Source of the DNA: Desulfotignum sp.
Lineage (GTDB): Bacteria > Desulfobacterota > Desulfobacteria > Desulfobacterales > Desulfobacteraceae
NCBI GenBank assembly: GCA_011390335.1
Contig: JAABSO010000012.1
Coordinates: forward strand, 1-64,000
Direction of reading: 5' to 3'
Length of the DNA: 64,000 bases
Shown: positions 55,257 through 63,687 of the stretch, piece after piece
Layout: every line of letters starts with the position of its first letter
Numbering within the stretch: the first letter of the stretch is position 1
Translations under genes and position numbers: made by a program
Notes under the pieces: generated by a model
Database searches by the model: none
Told to the model about the DNA's origin: nothing
Seen by the model: the letters and a program-made list of their open reading frames with translations, nothing else

Positions 55257-58200
55257 ATGACGCAGAAGGTGACACCAAACAGCGACCCTGTGGGGTCTGT
55301 CATGGTCTTAGGTGGCGGGATTGCAGGTATGCAGTCCGCCATTGACCTGGCCAATTCAGGCTATTATGTCTATCTGGTTGAAAAATCATACGCCATCGGC
55401 GGCATGATGGCCCGGCTGGATAAGACATTTCCGACCAATGACTGTACCATGTGAGTGATCTCACCCAAACTGGTCGAGGTCGGCCGGCATCTGAACATCG
55501 AGTTGTTGACGAATACCGAACTTCTGGAATTGGATGGTGAACAGGGAAATTTCACGGCCAGAATCAAAGAAAAACCGCGATTTGTAGATATATCCAAGTG
55601 TACCTCCTGCGGGGAATGCACCAAAGTCTGTCCGGTGGATGCCCCCAGTGAGCACAATGAAGGGCTCAACCAGCGCAAAGCCATTTTCAAACAGTATGAA
55701 CAGGCTATTCCCGGGGCATACGGCATTTCCAAACGCTCTGTTGCGCCCTGCAAAGCCACCTGTCCTGCCCATGTGTCCATCCAGGGGTTCATCGCCCTGA
55801 TGCAGCAGGAAAAATATGCAGAAGCGTTGAAACTGTTCAAGCAGGAACACCCGTTTCCCGGCTCCTGCGGCCGGGTCTGTCACCATCCCTGTGAAGCGGT
55901 GTGCACCAGAAGCGATGCAGATCAGCCGCTGGCCATCCAGTATCTGCACCGGTTTCTGGCAGACCTTGATTTTGAACAGGAATCTGCCTGGGTCCCGGAA
56001 ATTGAAGAAAAAAGAGATGAAAAAGTGGCCATTATCGGGTCCGGCCCGGCCGGTCTCACCGCTGCCTATTACCTGGCCCAGAAGGGATACGGAGTCACAG
56101 TATATGAAAAACTGCCGGTCAAGGGCGGCATGATGGCCGTGGGCATTCCCGAATACCGGCTGCCCAAGGCAGAACTGGAAAAAGAGATTGCCGTGATCGA
56201 AGCCTTAGGGGTTACGATCAAGACCGGCGTAGAATTTGGAACAGACATCACCCTGGACAGCCTGAAAAAAGAGGGGTTTGCATCGGTGTTCATGGCCACG
56301 GGCCTGCACGGCTCGCGGTCTCTGGGTGTCAAAGGAGAAGACCTCAAAGGCGTTCTGGGCGGCACCACATTTTTGCGGGATGCTGCCATGGGCAAGGCGG
56401 ACAAACTGTCCGGTAAAACCATTGTCATCGGCGGCGGCAACGTGGCCGTGGACGTGGCACTCACCGCCCGGCGACTGGGATCCGACGATGTCACCATGGT
56501 GTGCCTGGAAAAAAGAGAAGAGATGCCGGCCTGGGATTATGAGATCGAAGAGGCCTTGGAAGAAAAGGTCAATATCGTGAACAGCAAGGGGCCGTTGCGG
56601 TTTTACGGCAATGATGACGGAAAGGTCACCGAAGTCTCTTTCCAGGAATGCACTGCAGTGTTTGACGAAAACGGCCGGTTCAATCCCCAGTACGATGACT
56701 GCCAGCTGATTAACCATGAAGCAGATACCGTGATTGTGGCCATCGGCCAGATGGGGGAGACCGGATTTGCCAAAGACCAGGGCATTGCCCTGACCCCGCC
56801 CGGCGGGTATGAGGCTGATCCTGTGACCCTGCAGACCCCTGTTGAGTGGGTATTTGCCGGCGGGGACGCGTTTTACGGCCCCAAATCCGTGGTGGATGCC
56901 GTGGCATCGGGCAAGACTGCGGCGGAAAGTATTCACCGGTTTATCAACGGCCTGGACCTGGCCGAAGGCAGAGAAAAATCCTGGGATTTTGAAAAACCGG
57001 AAATAGACAATGTGCCGCAGATCGAGCGGATGACACCGGAAAAGCTGCCGGTGGCACAAAGAGAGGGCAATTTCAAGGAAGTGACCCAGGCCCTGGCCAA
57101 AGAACTGATTGACCGGGAAGCGGCCCGGTGTCTGTCCTGCGGCATCTGTTCAGAATGCTACCAGTGTGTGGAGGTATGCCTGGCAGGTGCTGTGGACCAT
57201 GACCAGGTACCGGTGATCCGGAATGTCAACGTGGGCTCTGTGATCATGACCACAGGCGCCACCACCTTTGATCCATCCGGTCTGGATGACACCTATATGT
57301 ACAAACGGTCTAAAAATGTGATGACATCTTTGGAGTTTGAGCGGATTTTGTCTGCCGGCGGTCCCACCATGGGACATCTGGTGCGGCCCTCTGATGAAAA
57401 AGAACCGGAAAAGATCGCCTGGCTCCAGTGCATCGGTTCCAGGGATACCAACCGGTGCGGCAACGGATACTGCTCTTCGGTGTGCTGCATGTATGCCATC
57501 AAAGATGCCATGATCGCCAAGGAGCATTCGGAAAAAGAGCTGGATGCCGCCATCTTCAACATGGATATGCGGACATTCGGCAAGGATTATGAAAAATACT
57601 ATAACCGGGCCGCAGACCAGGAAGGGGTACGGTTTGTCAAGTCCCGGATCCATTCCGTGGTGGAGGAACCCGGCACCGACAATCTCATCCTTAACTATGT
57701 GGATGAGGCAGGCACCATGCAGCAGGAGGTGTTTGACATGGTCATTTTGTCCGTGGGTCTGACCATTCCCAAAGAAAGCGTGGACCTGGCCAACCGCATC
57801 GGGGTTGCCCTCAATCCCTATAACTTTGTGAAAACCAGTACCTTCAATCCTTTGGAAACCAGTCGGCCCGGCGTGTTTGTGTCAGGCTCCTTCCAGGGAC
57901 CCAAAGATATTCCCTCATCTGTGACCGAAGCCTCGGGTGCTGCCTGTGCTGCAGGCAGAAACCTGTCTCCTGCCCGGCATACCCTGACCAAAACCGTGTC
58001 CATGCCCACAGAGCGGGATGTGCTGGGAGAAGAACCCCGGGTGGGGGTGTTTGTGTGCAAGTGCGGCATCAACATTGCCGGGGTCATCGATGTGGGAGAG
58101 GTGGAAGCCTACACCAAAACCCTTCCCAATGTGGTGTATACCGGTGAAAATCTGTTCACCTGCTCCCAGGACACCCAGGTGTCCATCAAGGAGATCATCA

Positions 58201-59702
58201 ACGAACACCAGCTCAACCGGGTGGTGGTGGCATCCTGTACCCCCAAAACCCATGAGGGCATTTTCATGGATACCCTGGAGGAGGCCGGCCTGAACAAATA
58301 CCTGTTTGAAATGGCCAATATCAGAAACCAGGATTCCTGGATGCATTATCATGAACCGGAAAAGGCCACTGCCAAGGCCAAGGATCTCATCCGCATGGCT
58401 GTGGCAAGGGTCAGCACTTTGGGACCTTTGCATGACAAGCGCATCTCCATCATTGACAAGGCCCTGGTCCTGGGCGGGGGCATCGCCGGCATGACTGCGG
58501 CAAAAGGCCTGGCTGACCAGGGGTTCCATGTGACCCTGCTGGAAAAAGAAGATACCCTGGGCGGTCTGGGCAGGCGGCTGCACCATACCATTGAAGGTGA
58601 TGATGTCCAGACTTTTGTGAAAGAGCTTGTGGAATCAGTGGAAACACACGAACAGATTGAGGTGCTCAAACAGGCCCTTGTGGTGGAGTTCGGTGGGTAT
58701 AAGGGCAATTTTAAAACAGAAGTCCTTGTGGGCCCTTCCATGAAACAGCGCAAGATCGACCATGGGGTTATGATTGTGGCAACAGGTGCCACGGAATACC
58801 AGCCCACGGAATACCTGTACAGCGAAAGTGAATCCGTGGTCACCCAGCTGGAACTGTCCGACATGCTGGCGGAACAAAAGATGGGAAATACGGACCGGGT
58901 CATCATGATCCAGTGCGTGGGATCCAGAAACGAGACCAATCCCAACTGTTCCCGGGTCTGCTGCCAGAACGCCGTGAAAAACGCCATTGCCATCAAGGAA
59001 ACCAGTCCGGATACAGATGTGTTCATCCTGTACCGGGACATGAGAACCTATTCCATGCTGGAGGAGTTCTACACCAAGGCAAGGAACATGGGGGTGATCT
59101 TTTCCCGGTTCAGCCAGGATGACCCGCCCAGAGTGGAAAAAGACAGTGACGGCAAACTGTCCGTCACCTTCCGGGACCATGTTCTGGGGCAGCACATAGA
59201 GGCGGCAGCCGATATTGTGGTGCTTTCCGCCGGCGTCACCGCTGCAGACACCAAAGAATTGTCCACCATCATCAAGGCCCAGCGCAACCCGGAAGGGTTT
59301 TTCATGGAAGCCCATGTCAAGCTCCGGCCGGTGGACGGAGGCACCGAAGGGGTATTCATCTGCGGCACGGCCCACGGCCCCAAATTGATCACAGAAACCG
59401 TGGCCCAGGCCATGGCAGCAGCTTCCCGGGCCACCACATACCTGTCCCAGGAATACCTGACCCTGTCTTCCGTGGTCGCTGAAGTCAACCAGGCCCATTG
59501 TGCTTCCTGTCTGGTGTGTGTGCGGTCCTGTCCGTATCATGTGCCGGTGATCAACGAGATGGGGGTTTCCTATATCGATCCGGCCCTGTGCCAGGGATGC
59601 GGGGTGTGCGCATCTGAATGTCCTGCCAAAACCATAAAACTTAACTGGTATGAAGATGACTCATTGCTCAGCAAGGTGGAATCCCTGCTGGAGGGGGTAT
59701 AA
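55257..59702 (+). CDS. hdrA: HdrA-like electron-bifurcating flavoprotein with GltD-like insertion, selenoprotein
   Basis: One 1481-residue reading frame interrupted only by TGA at 55452-55454, read as Sec66. It gives [20 protein letters not shown], where homologues have Cys or Sec. Order: HdrA FAD motif (about 18-25), [4Fe-4S] [12 protein letters not shown] (115-126), GltD/NfnB-like module with CGRVC, FAD GSGPAG (about 260) and NADPH GGGNVA (about 391), cysteine cluster [15 protein letters not shown] (about 623), HdrA continuation with CKCG (about 934), second GGGIAGM (about 1074) and two C-terminal ferredoxin motifs (about 1415 and 1445). ATG 55257 follows AGGAGG. Proposed role: flavin-based electron exchange with MetVF. 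Confidence 0.93.
55452..55487 (+). promoter_or_regulatory. Sec UGA codon and SECIS-like hairpin in hdrA
   Basis: After UGA (55452-55454) a stem CTGGTC/GGCCGG (55470-55475 with 55482-55487, including G-U pairs) closes a loop GAGGTC, 21 bases downstream of UGA. Bacterial SECIS elements lie within the coding region, typically with an apical loop containing G and U at about this distance. The fold is by hand. Confidence 0.6.
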
Positions 59703-59703
59703 T

Positions 59704-60153
59704 ATGACAAAAGAATTTGAACCGGTGATACTGGCGTTCTGCTGTAACTACTGAGGGTATTCAGCTGCGGACCTGGCAGGTTCCATGAGATTGAAGATCC
59801 CGACAAATTTCAGAATTATCCGCCTTCCCTGTACAGGAAAGATTGATATCATCCATATCCTGAGAGCCTTTGAAAAAGGGGCGGACGGGCTCTATGTGGT
59901 GGGATGCATGGAAGGGGACTGCCATTTTAACGAGGGGAATTTCCGGGCAAGAAAACGGGTCGAACAGGCTGCCCGGGTACTGGACCTGATAGGGGTCGGC
60001 GGAGAAAGGGTGAAAATGTACAACCTGTCTTCGGGTGAAGGTCCTTTGTTTGCCCAGTATTCCATTGAAATGGTTAACAAGATAAAGGAGCTGGGGCCCA
60101 GCCCCATCCGCCTGGCCAGACAACGTATGTCCAAAAAGGCCGATGCTGCCTGA
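59704..60153 (+). CDS. mvhD: MvhD/HdrE-type iron-sulfur electron-transfer subunit, selenoprotein
   Basis: A 149-residue soluble protein of the F420-non-reducing-hydrogenase delta subunit family, which passes electrons to HdrA. TGA at 59752-59754 is read as Sec17 in FCCNY-Sec-GYSAADLAGS; the family has Cys at this [2Fe-2S] position and methanococcal VhuD has Sec. Later GADGLYVVGCMEGDCHFNEGN agrees with the family. It starts one base after the hdrA stop. The frame would otherwise appear only as a truncated downstream fragment. Confidence 0.93.
59752..59784 (+). promoter_or_regulatory. Sec UGA codon and SECIS-like hairpin in mvhD
   Basis: Downstream of UGA a stem GGACCT (59769-59774) pairs with AGGTTCC (59778-59784) leaving one bulged U, and the loop GGC begins 21 bases after UGA. 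Bulged U and loop G are bacterial SECIS traits. An alternative weaker CTGC/GCAG pairing exists. The fold is by hand. Confidence 0.5.
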
Positions 60154-60188
60154 AAATACAACAAATAACCGCCTAAGATGAGGTAACC

Positions 60189-60857
60189 ATGATAATAGCA
60201 GAGAAAAAACCCATTGAAGAGATTATTCAGGAAGTCAAGGATTTTGACCGGATCCTGATTTTAGGGTGCAACGAATGTGTCACCGTGTGTGAGGCAGGGG
60301 GTAAAAAAGAGGTGGAGGTGCTGGCATCGGTTCTCAGGATGTATTTCATGGCCCAGGGACAGGAAAAAACCATTGGCGAGCGTACCCTGGAGCGCCAGTG
60401 CGACCATGAATACCTGGAGGAAATCAGGAATATTATTGACGACTATGATGCTGTTGTATCCCTGGCCTGCGGGGTTGGGGTTCAGTTTGCCGCCGAAAAA
60501 TACCTGACCATGCCATTGCTTCCCGGTGTCAACACCGTCTGCCTGGGGGCCAATGAAGACAGAGGCTTGTGGACGGAACGGTGTCAGGCCTGCGGAACCT
60601 GTGTGCTGGCCCGTACCGGCGGCATCTGTCCGGTATCCCGGTGTGCCAAACGGGTGTTGAACGGCCCCTGCGGCGGGTCCACCAACGGCAAATGTGAAAT
60701 CTCCAAGGATACGGACTGTGCCTGGCAGCTGATCATCGACCGGTTGAAAGCCCTTGACAAAATGGATGATTATGAGAAAGTAGCCCCTGTAAAAGACTGG
60801 TCCACCGACCGGGCCGGCGGCCCCAGAACCGTAACCAGGGAGGATGTGAAGATATGA
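60189..60857 (+). CDS. metV: MetV, zinc/iron-sulfur partner of methylene-THF reductase
   Basis: A 222-residue cytoplasmic protein of the methylene-THF-reductase C-terminal/MetV family. N-terminal cysteines appear in LILGCNECVTVCEAGG (about residues 24-39), a second set in CQACGTCVLARTGGICPVSRCAKRVLNGPCGG (about residues 132-163), typical of the two cluster-binding regions. In acetogens MetV with MetF forms the reductase that needs no NAD(P)H site on MetF. It is located 35 bases after mvhD and overlaps metF by four bases, so the genes are coupled. Confidence 0.9.
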   Translation: MIIAEKKPIEEIIQEVKDFDRILILGCNECVTVCEAGGKKEVEVLASVLRMYFMAQGQEKTIGERTLERQCDHEYLEEIRNIIDDYDAVVSLACGVGVQFAAEKYLTMPLLPGVNTVCLGANEDRGLWTERCQACGTCVLARTGGICPVSRCAKRVLNGPCGGSTNGKCEISKDTDCAWQLIIDRLKALDKMDDYEKVAPVKDWSTDRAGGPRTVTREDVKI

Positions 60858-61786
60858 GCGAATATGTGAGCAACAGCAGGCTGGAGCGTGTGTTAAAGGC
60901 AGGGCACTTAGGGGTGACATCCGAGTGCGGCCCTCCCAGGGGCAGTGATGCGGAAGAGGTCAAGAAGAAAGGTCTGCTTATCAAGGATTATGTAGATGCG
61001 GTGAATGTCACGGACAACCAGACCGCTATGACCCGCATGTCTTCTCTGGCCGCCTGTATCCATCTGAAGCTGCTGGGCATAGAACCGGTGCTCCAGATGG
61101 TGACCAGAGACAGAAACCGGGTGGCCCTGCAGAGCGATATCCTGGGGGCGGCTTCCTTTGATATCCCCAACATGCTGTGCCTGTCCGGAGACCACCAGAG
61201 TTTTGGTGACTGCGCCCAGGGCCAGAACGTCCATGACTTGGATTCCATGCAGCTGGTGCAGACCGTGCGTCACATGCGTGATGAAGGCAAATTTCTGGGC
61301 GGTGATGACATCAAGCGGCCCCCGAAAATCTTTGTGGGGGCGGCAGCCAATCCCTTTGCCGATCCTTTTGAAATCCGGATACCGCGCCTGGCCAAAAAGA
61401 TCGTCTGCGGTGCGGAGTTCATCCAGACCCAGTGCATCTACAACCTTGACAAGTTCAAGGAATGGATGCGCAGGGCTGTGGACAGGGGTCTGACGGAAAA
61501 AACTTTTATCATGGCCGGCATGACCCCCATGAAATCGGTGGGTATGGCCAAATACATGAAAAACAAGGTGCCGGGCATGGATGTGCCCGAAGAGATCATC
61601 AACCGCCTGGCCGGGGTGGAAAAAAAGAAACAGGCCCAGGAAGGCATCGATATCTGTGTGGAGCATATCCAGGAACTGTCGGAAATAAAAGGGGTGGCCG
61701 GGTTCCACATCATGGCCATTGAATGGGAAGAAAAGGTGCCTGAGATCGTGGAAAGAAGCGGTCTTTTCCCAAGACCTGAAGTATAG
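60854..61786 (+). CDS. metF: 5,10-methylenetetrahydrofolate reductase (MetF)
   Basis: A 310-residue FAD enzyme that interconverts methylene- and methyl-tetrahydrofolate. The N-terminus VTSECGPPRG replaces the E. coli type VSFEFFPP; NVTDNQTAMTRMSSLAACIHL, LGIEPVLQMVTRDRNR and QTQCIYNLDKF follow. The form with MetV is the one used in the Wood-Ljungdahl pathway. In a sulfate reducer it may run either way, as a reductase for CO2 fixation or as an oxidase during acetate oxidation. It ends the operon at a terminator. Confidence 0.94.
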   Translation: MSEYVSNSRLERVLKAGHLGVTSECGPPRGSDAEEVKKKGLLIKDYVDAVNVTDNQTAMTRMSSLAACIHLKLLGIEPVLQMVTRDRNRVALQSDILGAASFDIPNMLCLSGDHQSFGDCAQGQNVHDLDSMQLVQTVRHMRDEGKFLGGDDIKRPPKIFVGAAANPFADPFEIRIPRLAKKIVCGAEFIQTQCIYNLDKFKEWMRRAVDRGLTEKTFIMAGMTPMKSVGMAKYMKNKVPGMDVPEEIINRLAGVEKKKQAQEGIDICVEHIQELSEIKGVAGFHIMAIEWEEKVPEIVERSGLFPRPEV

Positions 61787-61817
61787 GCAAACCATATTGA
61801 CAAATAGATTTCATGGG

Positions 61818-61857
61818 ACCAGGGTCTGGTAAGAACGCTTCCAGGCCCTGGTTTCGT
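61818..61857 (+). terminator. Terminator of hdrA-mvhD-metV-metF
   Basis: A 12-bp stem (61818-61829 with 61841-61852, one G-U pair) starting ACCAGGG, a 11-base loop and a T-rich tail. It lies 31 bases after the metF stop. Confidence 0.7.
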
Positions 61858-61912
61858 GTTTGGGGTTTATTTGAATAACTGTGTGTCTTTATTCGTGATA
61901 TAAGGAGATGGT

Positions 61913-62299
61913 ATGGCAGTCATTGTTAAATACATTGTTGTCAGGAACGGAGAGGAAAAAATGACATTTGCGACAAAAAAAGAAGCAGACGCCCATGACA
62001 AAATGCTTGATATTGCCGACAATTTGTTTGAGTTCCTGGACAATGCAGATGGTACATTATCAGAGGCCCAGATGGAAGAGGTTTCATTGCTCCTGGCCCG
62101 GAACCGGGATACGGTGATGCCCATTCTCAGGGGAATCAGCCCCAAAAAAAAGGGGACTTCCGCACAAAAAACTGCATCAGACAAGGCGGCCCCTGAAAAA
62201 ACAGGATCTGGAAAAACTGGCTCTGAAAAAACCGAACCCGCTGCAAAGGCTTCAGAATCCCCTGCCCCTAAACAAAAACGGTCAAAAAAACAGGGCTAA
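61913..62299 (+). CDS. yebG: YebG family protein (SOS-type)
   Basis: 128 residues. The first about 80 match E. coli YebG, a small LexA-controlled protein: MAVIVKYIVVRNGEEKMTFATKKEADAHDKMLDIADNL style with MEEVSLLLARNRD. The C-terminal 40 residues are Lys/Ala/Ser-rich (KTGSGKTGSEKTEP) and probably disordered. AAGGAGA precedes the ATG. I looked for an E. coli-type LexA box in the leader and did not find a full one. Confidence 0.85.
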   Translation: MAVIVKYIVVRNGEEKMTFATKKEADAHDKMLDIADNLFEFLDNADGTLSEAQMEEVSLLLARNRDTVMPILRGISPKKKGTSAQKTASDKAAPEKTGSGKTGSEKTEPAAKASESPAPKQKRSKKQG

Positions 62300-62809
62300 C
62301 CTGCTGCAGCAAAGGCTTTTGAAACCGGGTTCATTTTTTTGAATTACATCTATTCTTTCTATATTTCAAATGGTTATGAGAGGCTTTTGCCGAATGTTCC
62401 GGTCAGGAAACTACAAAAAGTTCAAAATTATGAACTTTTTGGGCACCATACGTGTAAAATCGGTGGGAGCAGATGGATCTGAGCAAGGCAAATTTTTCCC
62501 CCGGTTTTTTTGTTCTTTGCAGATCCTTTACAGACAGGCATTTGTCCATAATGTGTTCCATTATTTTTTTGTTACCAATTGTCTGGCACAGGGGTTGCAT
62601 TAATAAATTTTCAACTAATCGCCAATTAGTTTTTTCATCTTTTTTTCCTTTTCCAGAAAAGGCTGCCCAAAGCGGGCAGCCTTTTTTGGTTTTGCCCCTG
62701 AACCGGTTATCCTAAAAAACAGACAGCAGTGATGAAACCCCATAAAGGTGATATCTGGTCATGATATATCACCAGTCATGGGGCAAAATCCCCGGCATCT
62801 TGATTATTG
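62300..62809. other. 510-base region without convincing gene
   Basis: Holds an AT-rich hairpin with 9-bp arms (62415-62423 with 62432-62440) and a terminator at 62657-62687. Between them are no long family-like frames, though a small untranslated RNA ending at the terminator is possible. At 62748-62773 is GGTGATAT with ATATCACC, at the 3' side of the minus-strand selenoprotein gene. Confidence 0.5.
62657..62687 (+). terminator. Intrinsic terminator
   Basis: GGCTGCCC (62661-62668) pairs with GGGCAGCC (62674-62681) around AAAGC, preceded by AAAA and followed by TTTTTT. The structure is symmetrical enough to act on both strands. It lies over 350 bases after yebG, so the transcript it ends is unclear. 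Confidence 0.85.
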
Positions 62810-63037
62810 TCATGACAGGTGCTGTCTGAGCTGATCAATAACCTCCTGGTTTTCCGGAAAACGGCCGGCTTTGCGTTTTGAAAAAACAGTTTCCTTGCCT
62901 GCTGTTATCTCATACACCCCATTGCTGCCCGGAACCAGTTCCGGGGTAATATTCAGCGCCTTTTGCATCTCCTCTGCCAGACCGGCAGCCCGTGGGTGGT
63001 AGTTTCATACAGCGCAATAGGTGATTGTGACTTCCAT
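62810..63037 (-). CDS. SelW/Rdx-type small selenoprotein
   Basis: A 75-residue protein that no scan treating TGA as stop would show whole. The frame from ATG 63037 reads MEVTITYCAV-Sec-NYHPRAAGLAEEM, with TGA at 63005-63007 as Sec11, and ends VIDQLRQHLS. The CxxU motif directly after the first beta strand is that of the SelW/Rdx thioredoxin-like family, where Cys and Sec alternate. A perfect AAAGGAGGAT site lies before the ATG. Function in the family is thiol redox; the partner is unknown. Confidence 0.9.
62974..63007 (-). promoter_or_regulatory. Sec UGA codon and SECIS hairpin of the SelW-like gene
   Basis: Read on the minus strand, UGA (63007-63005) is followed after 16 bases by CTGCC (62988-62984), loop GGTCT (62983-62979) and GGCAG (62978-62974). 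The GGUCU loop is the same as in the E. coli fdhF SECIS element, at a similar distance. This is the best of the three elements in the window. Confidence 0.75.
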
Positions 63038-63180
63038 AATATCCTCCTTTATCTTGTGTGTCAGGAATCAGTTGTGATATCTTACCTAATATAGTAAATA
63101 TAAAATATTTTTATTGCAAATGCAAAGAAGCAGCTTAGTTTAAGGAAAAACAATCCAACAGACCATGAAAAGGTGATTCC

Positions 63181-63606
63181 ATGACAGAAATTATTTTTGA
63201 GTTCCTGAACAACATCGGTTTTACCCACCCTGTTCATCCAGCGCTGACCCATATTCCCATGGGCATGGTAATGGGCGCTGTTGTATTCCGCCTGGTAGCG
63301 TTTCTGCCCCGAATGAAAATGCTGGCAAAGACCGGGTACCATTGTTCAGTACTGGCGCTTTTAGGGGTTGCACCCACTGTGTTTACCGGGTATCTGGACT
63401 GGCAGTACCGGTATGGCGGGATGTGGGAATTTTTGATAGTTTTGAAAATGGTGCTGGCTGCGGTTCTGACAATTTTACTGCTTGTGGTTGTCATCAAGGA
63501 TGATCCGGAAAACCCCAGACTGGACCGGCGTACCGGATTCTATCTGCTGCTGGTCCTGGTTGCCATCGGACTTGGGTATTCCGGCGGTGAACTGCAGTAT
63601 GGATAA
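63181..63606 (+). CDS. DUF2231-type membrane protein
   Basis: A 141-residue inner-membrane protein with about four hydrophobic segments. HPVHPALTHIPMGMVMGAVVFRLVAF near residue 17 carries the His-Pro-x-H pattern of the DUF2231 family; later segments are VLALLGVAPTVFTGYLDW, VLKMVLAAVLTILLLVVV and FYLLLVLVAIGLGYSGG. Conserved histidines suggest a heme or metal role, not proved. It precedes a DOMON-domain protein, which fits a heme-linked redox unit. Confidence 0.8.
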   Translation: MTEIIFEFLNNIGFTHPVHPALTHIPMGMVMGAVVFRLVAFLPRMKMLAKTGYHCSVLALLGVAPTVFTGYLDWQYRYGGMWEFLIVLKMVLAAVLTILLLVVVIKDDPENPRLDRRTGFYLLLVLVAIGLGYSGGELQYG

Positions 63607-63687
63607 GGGAGTTACCGGAAAGAAGGATTTTTTCATAACCGTGAAAATGATGCAAATGCATGAAAGATATATATAAGGAGTGACAAA

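Noticed and set aside
61860..61912. Possible LexA box before yebG (AACTGTGTGT...)
   Set aside because: Only one half resembles CTGT; no matching ACAG half at the right distance.
62370..62603. 77-codon plus-strand frame and its 65-codon antisense partner
   Set aside because: No ribosome binding site, no family similarity, composition of intergenic DNA.
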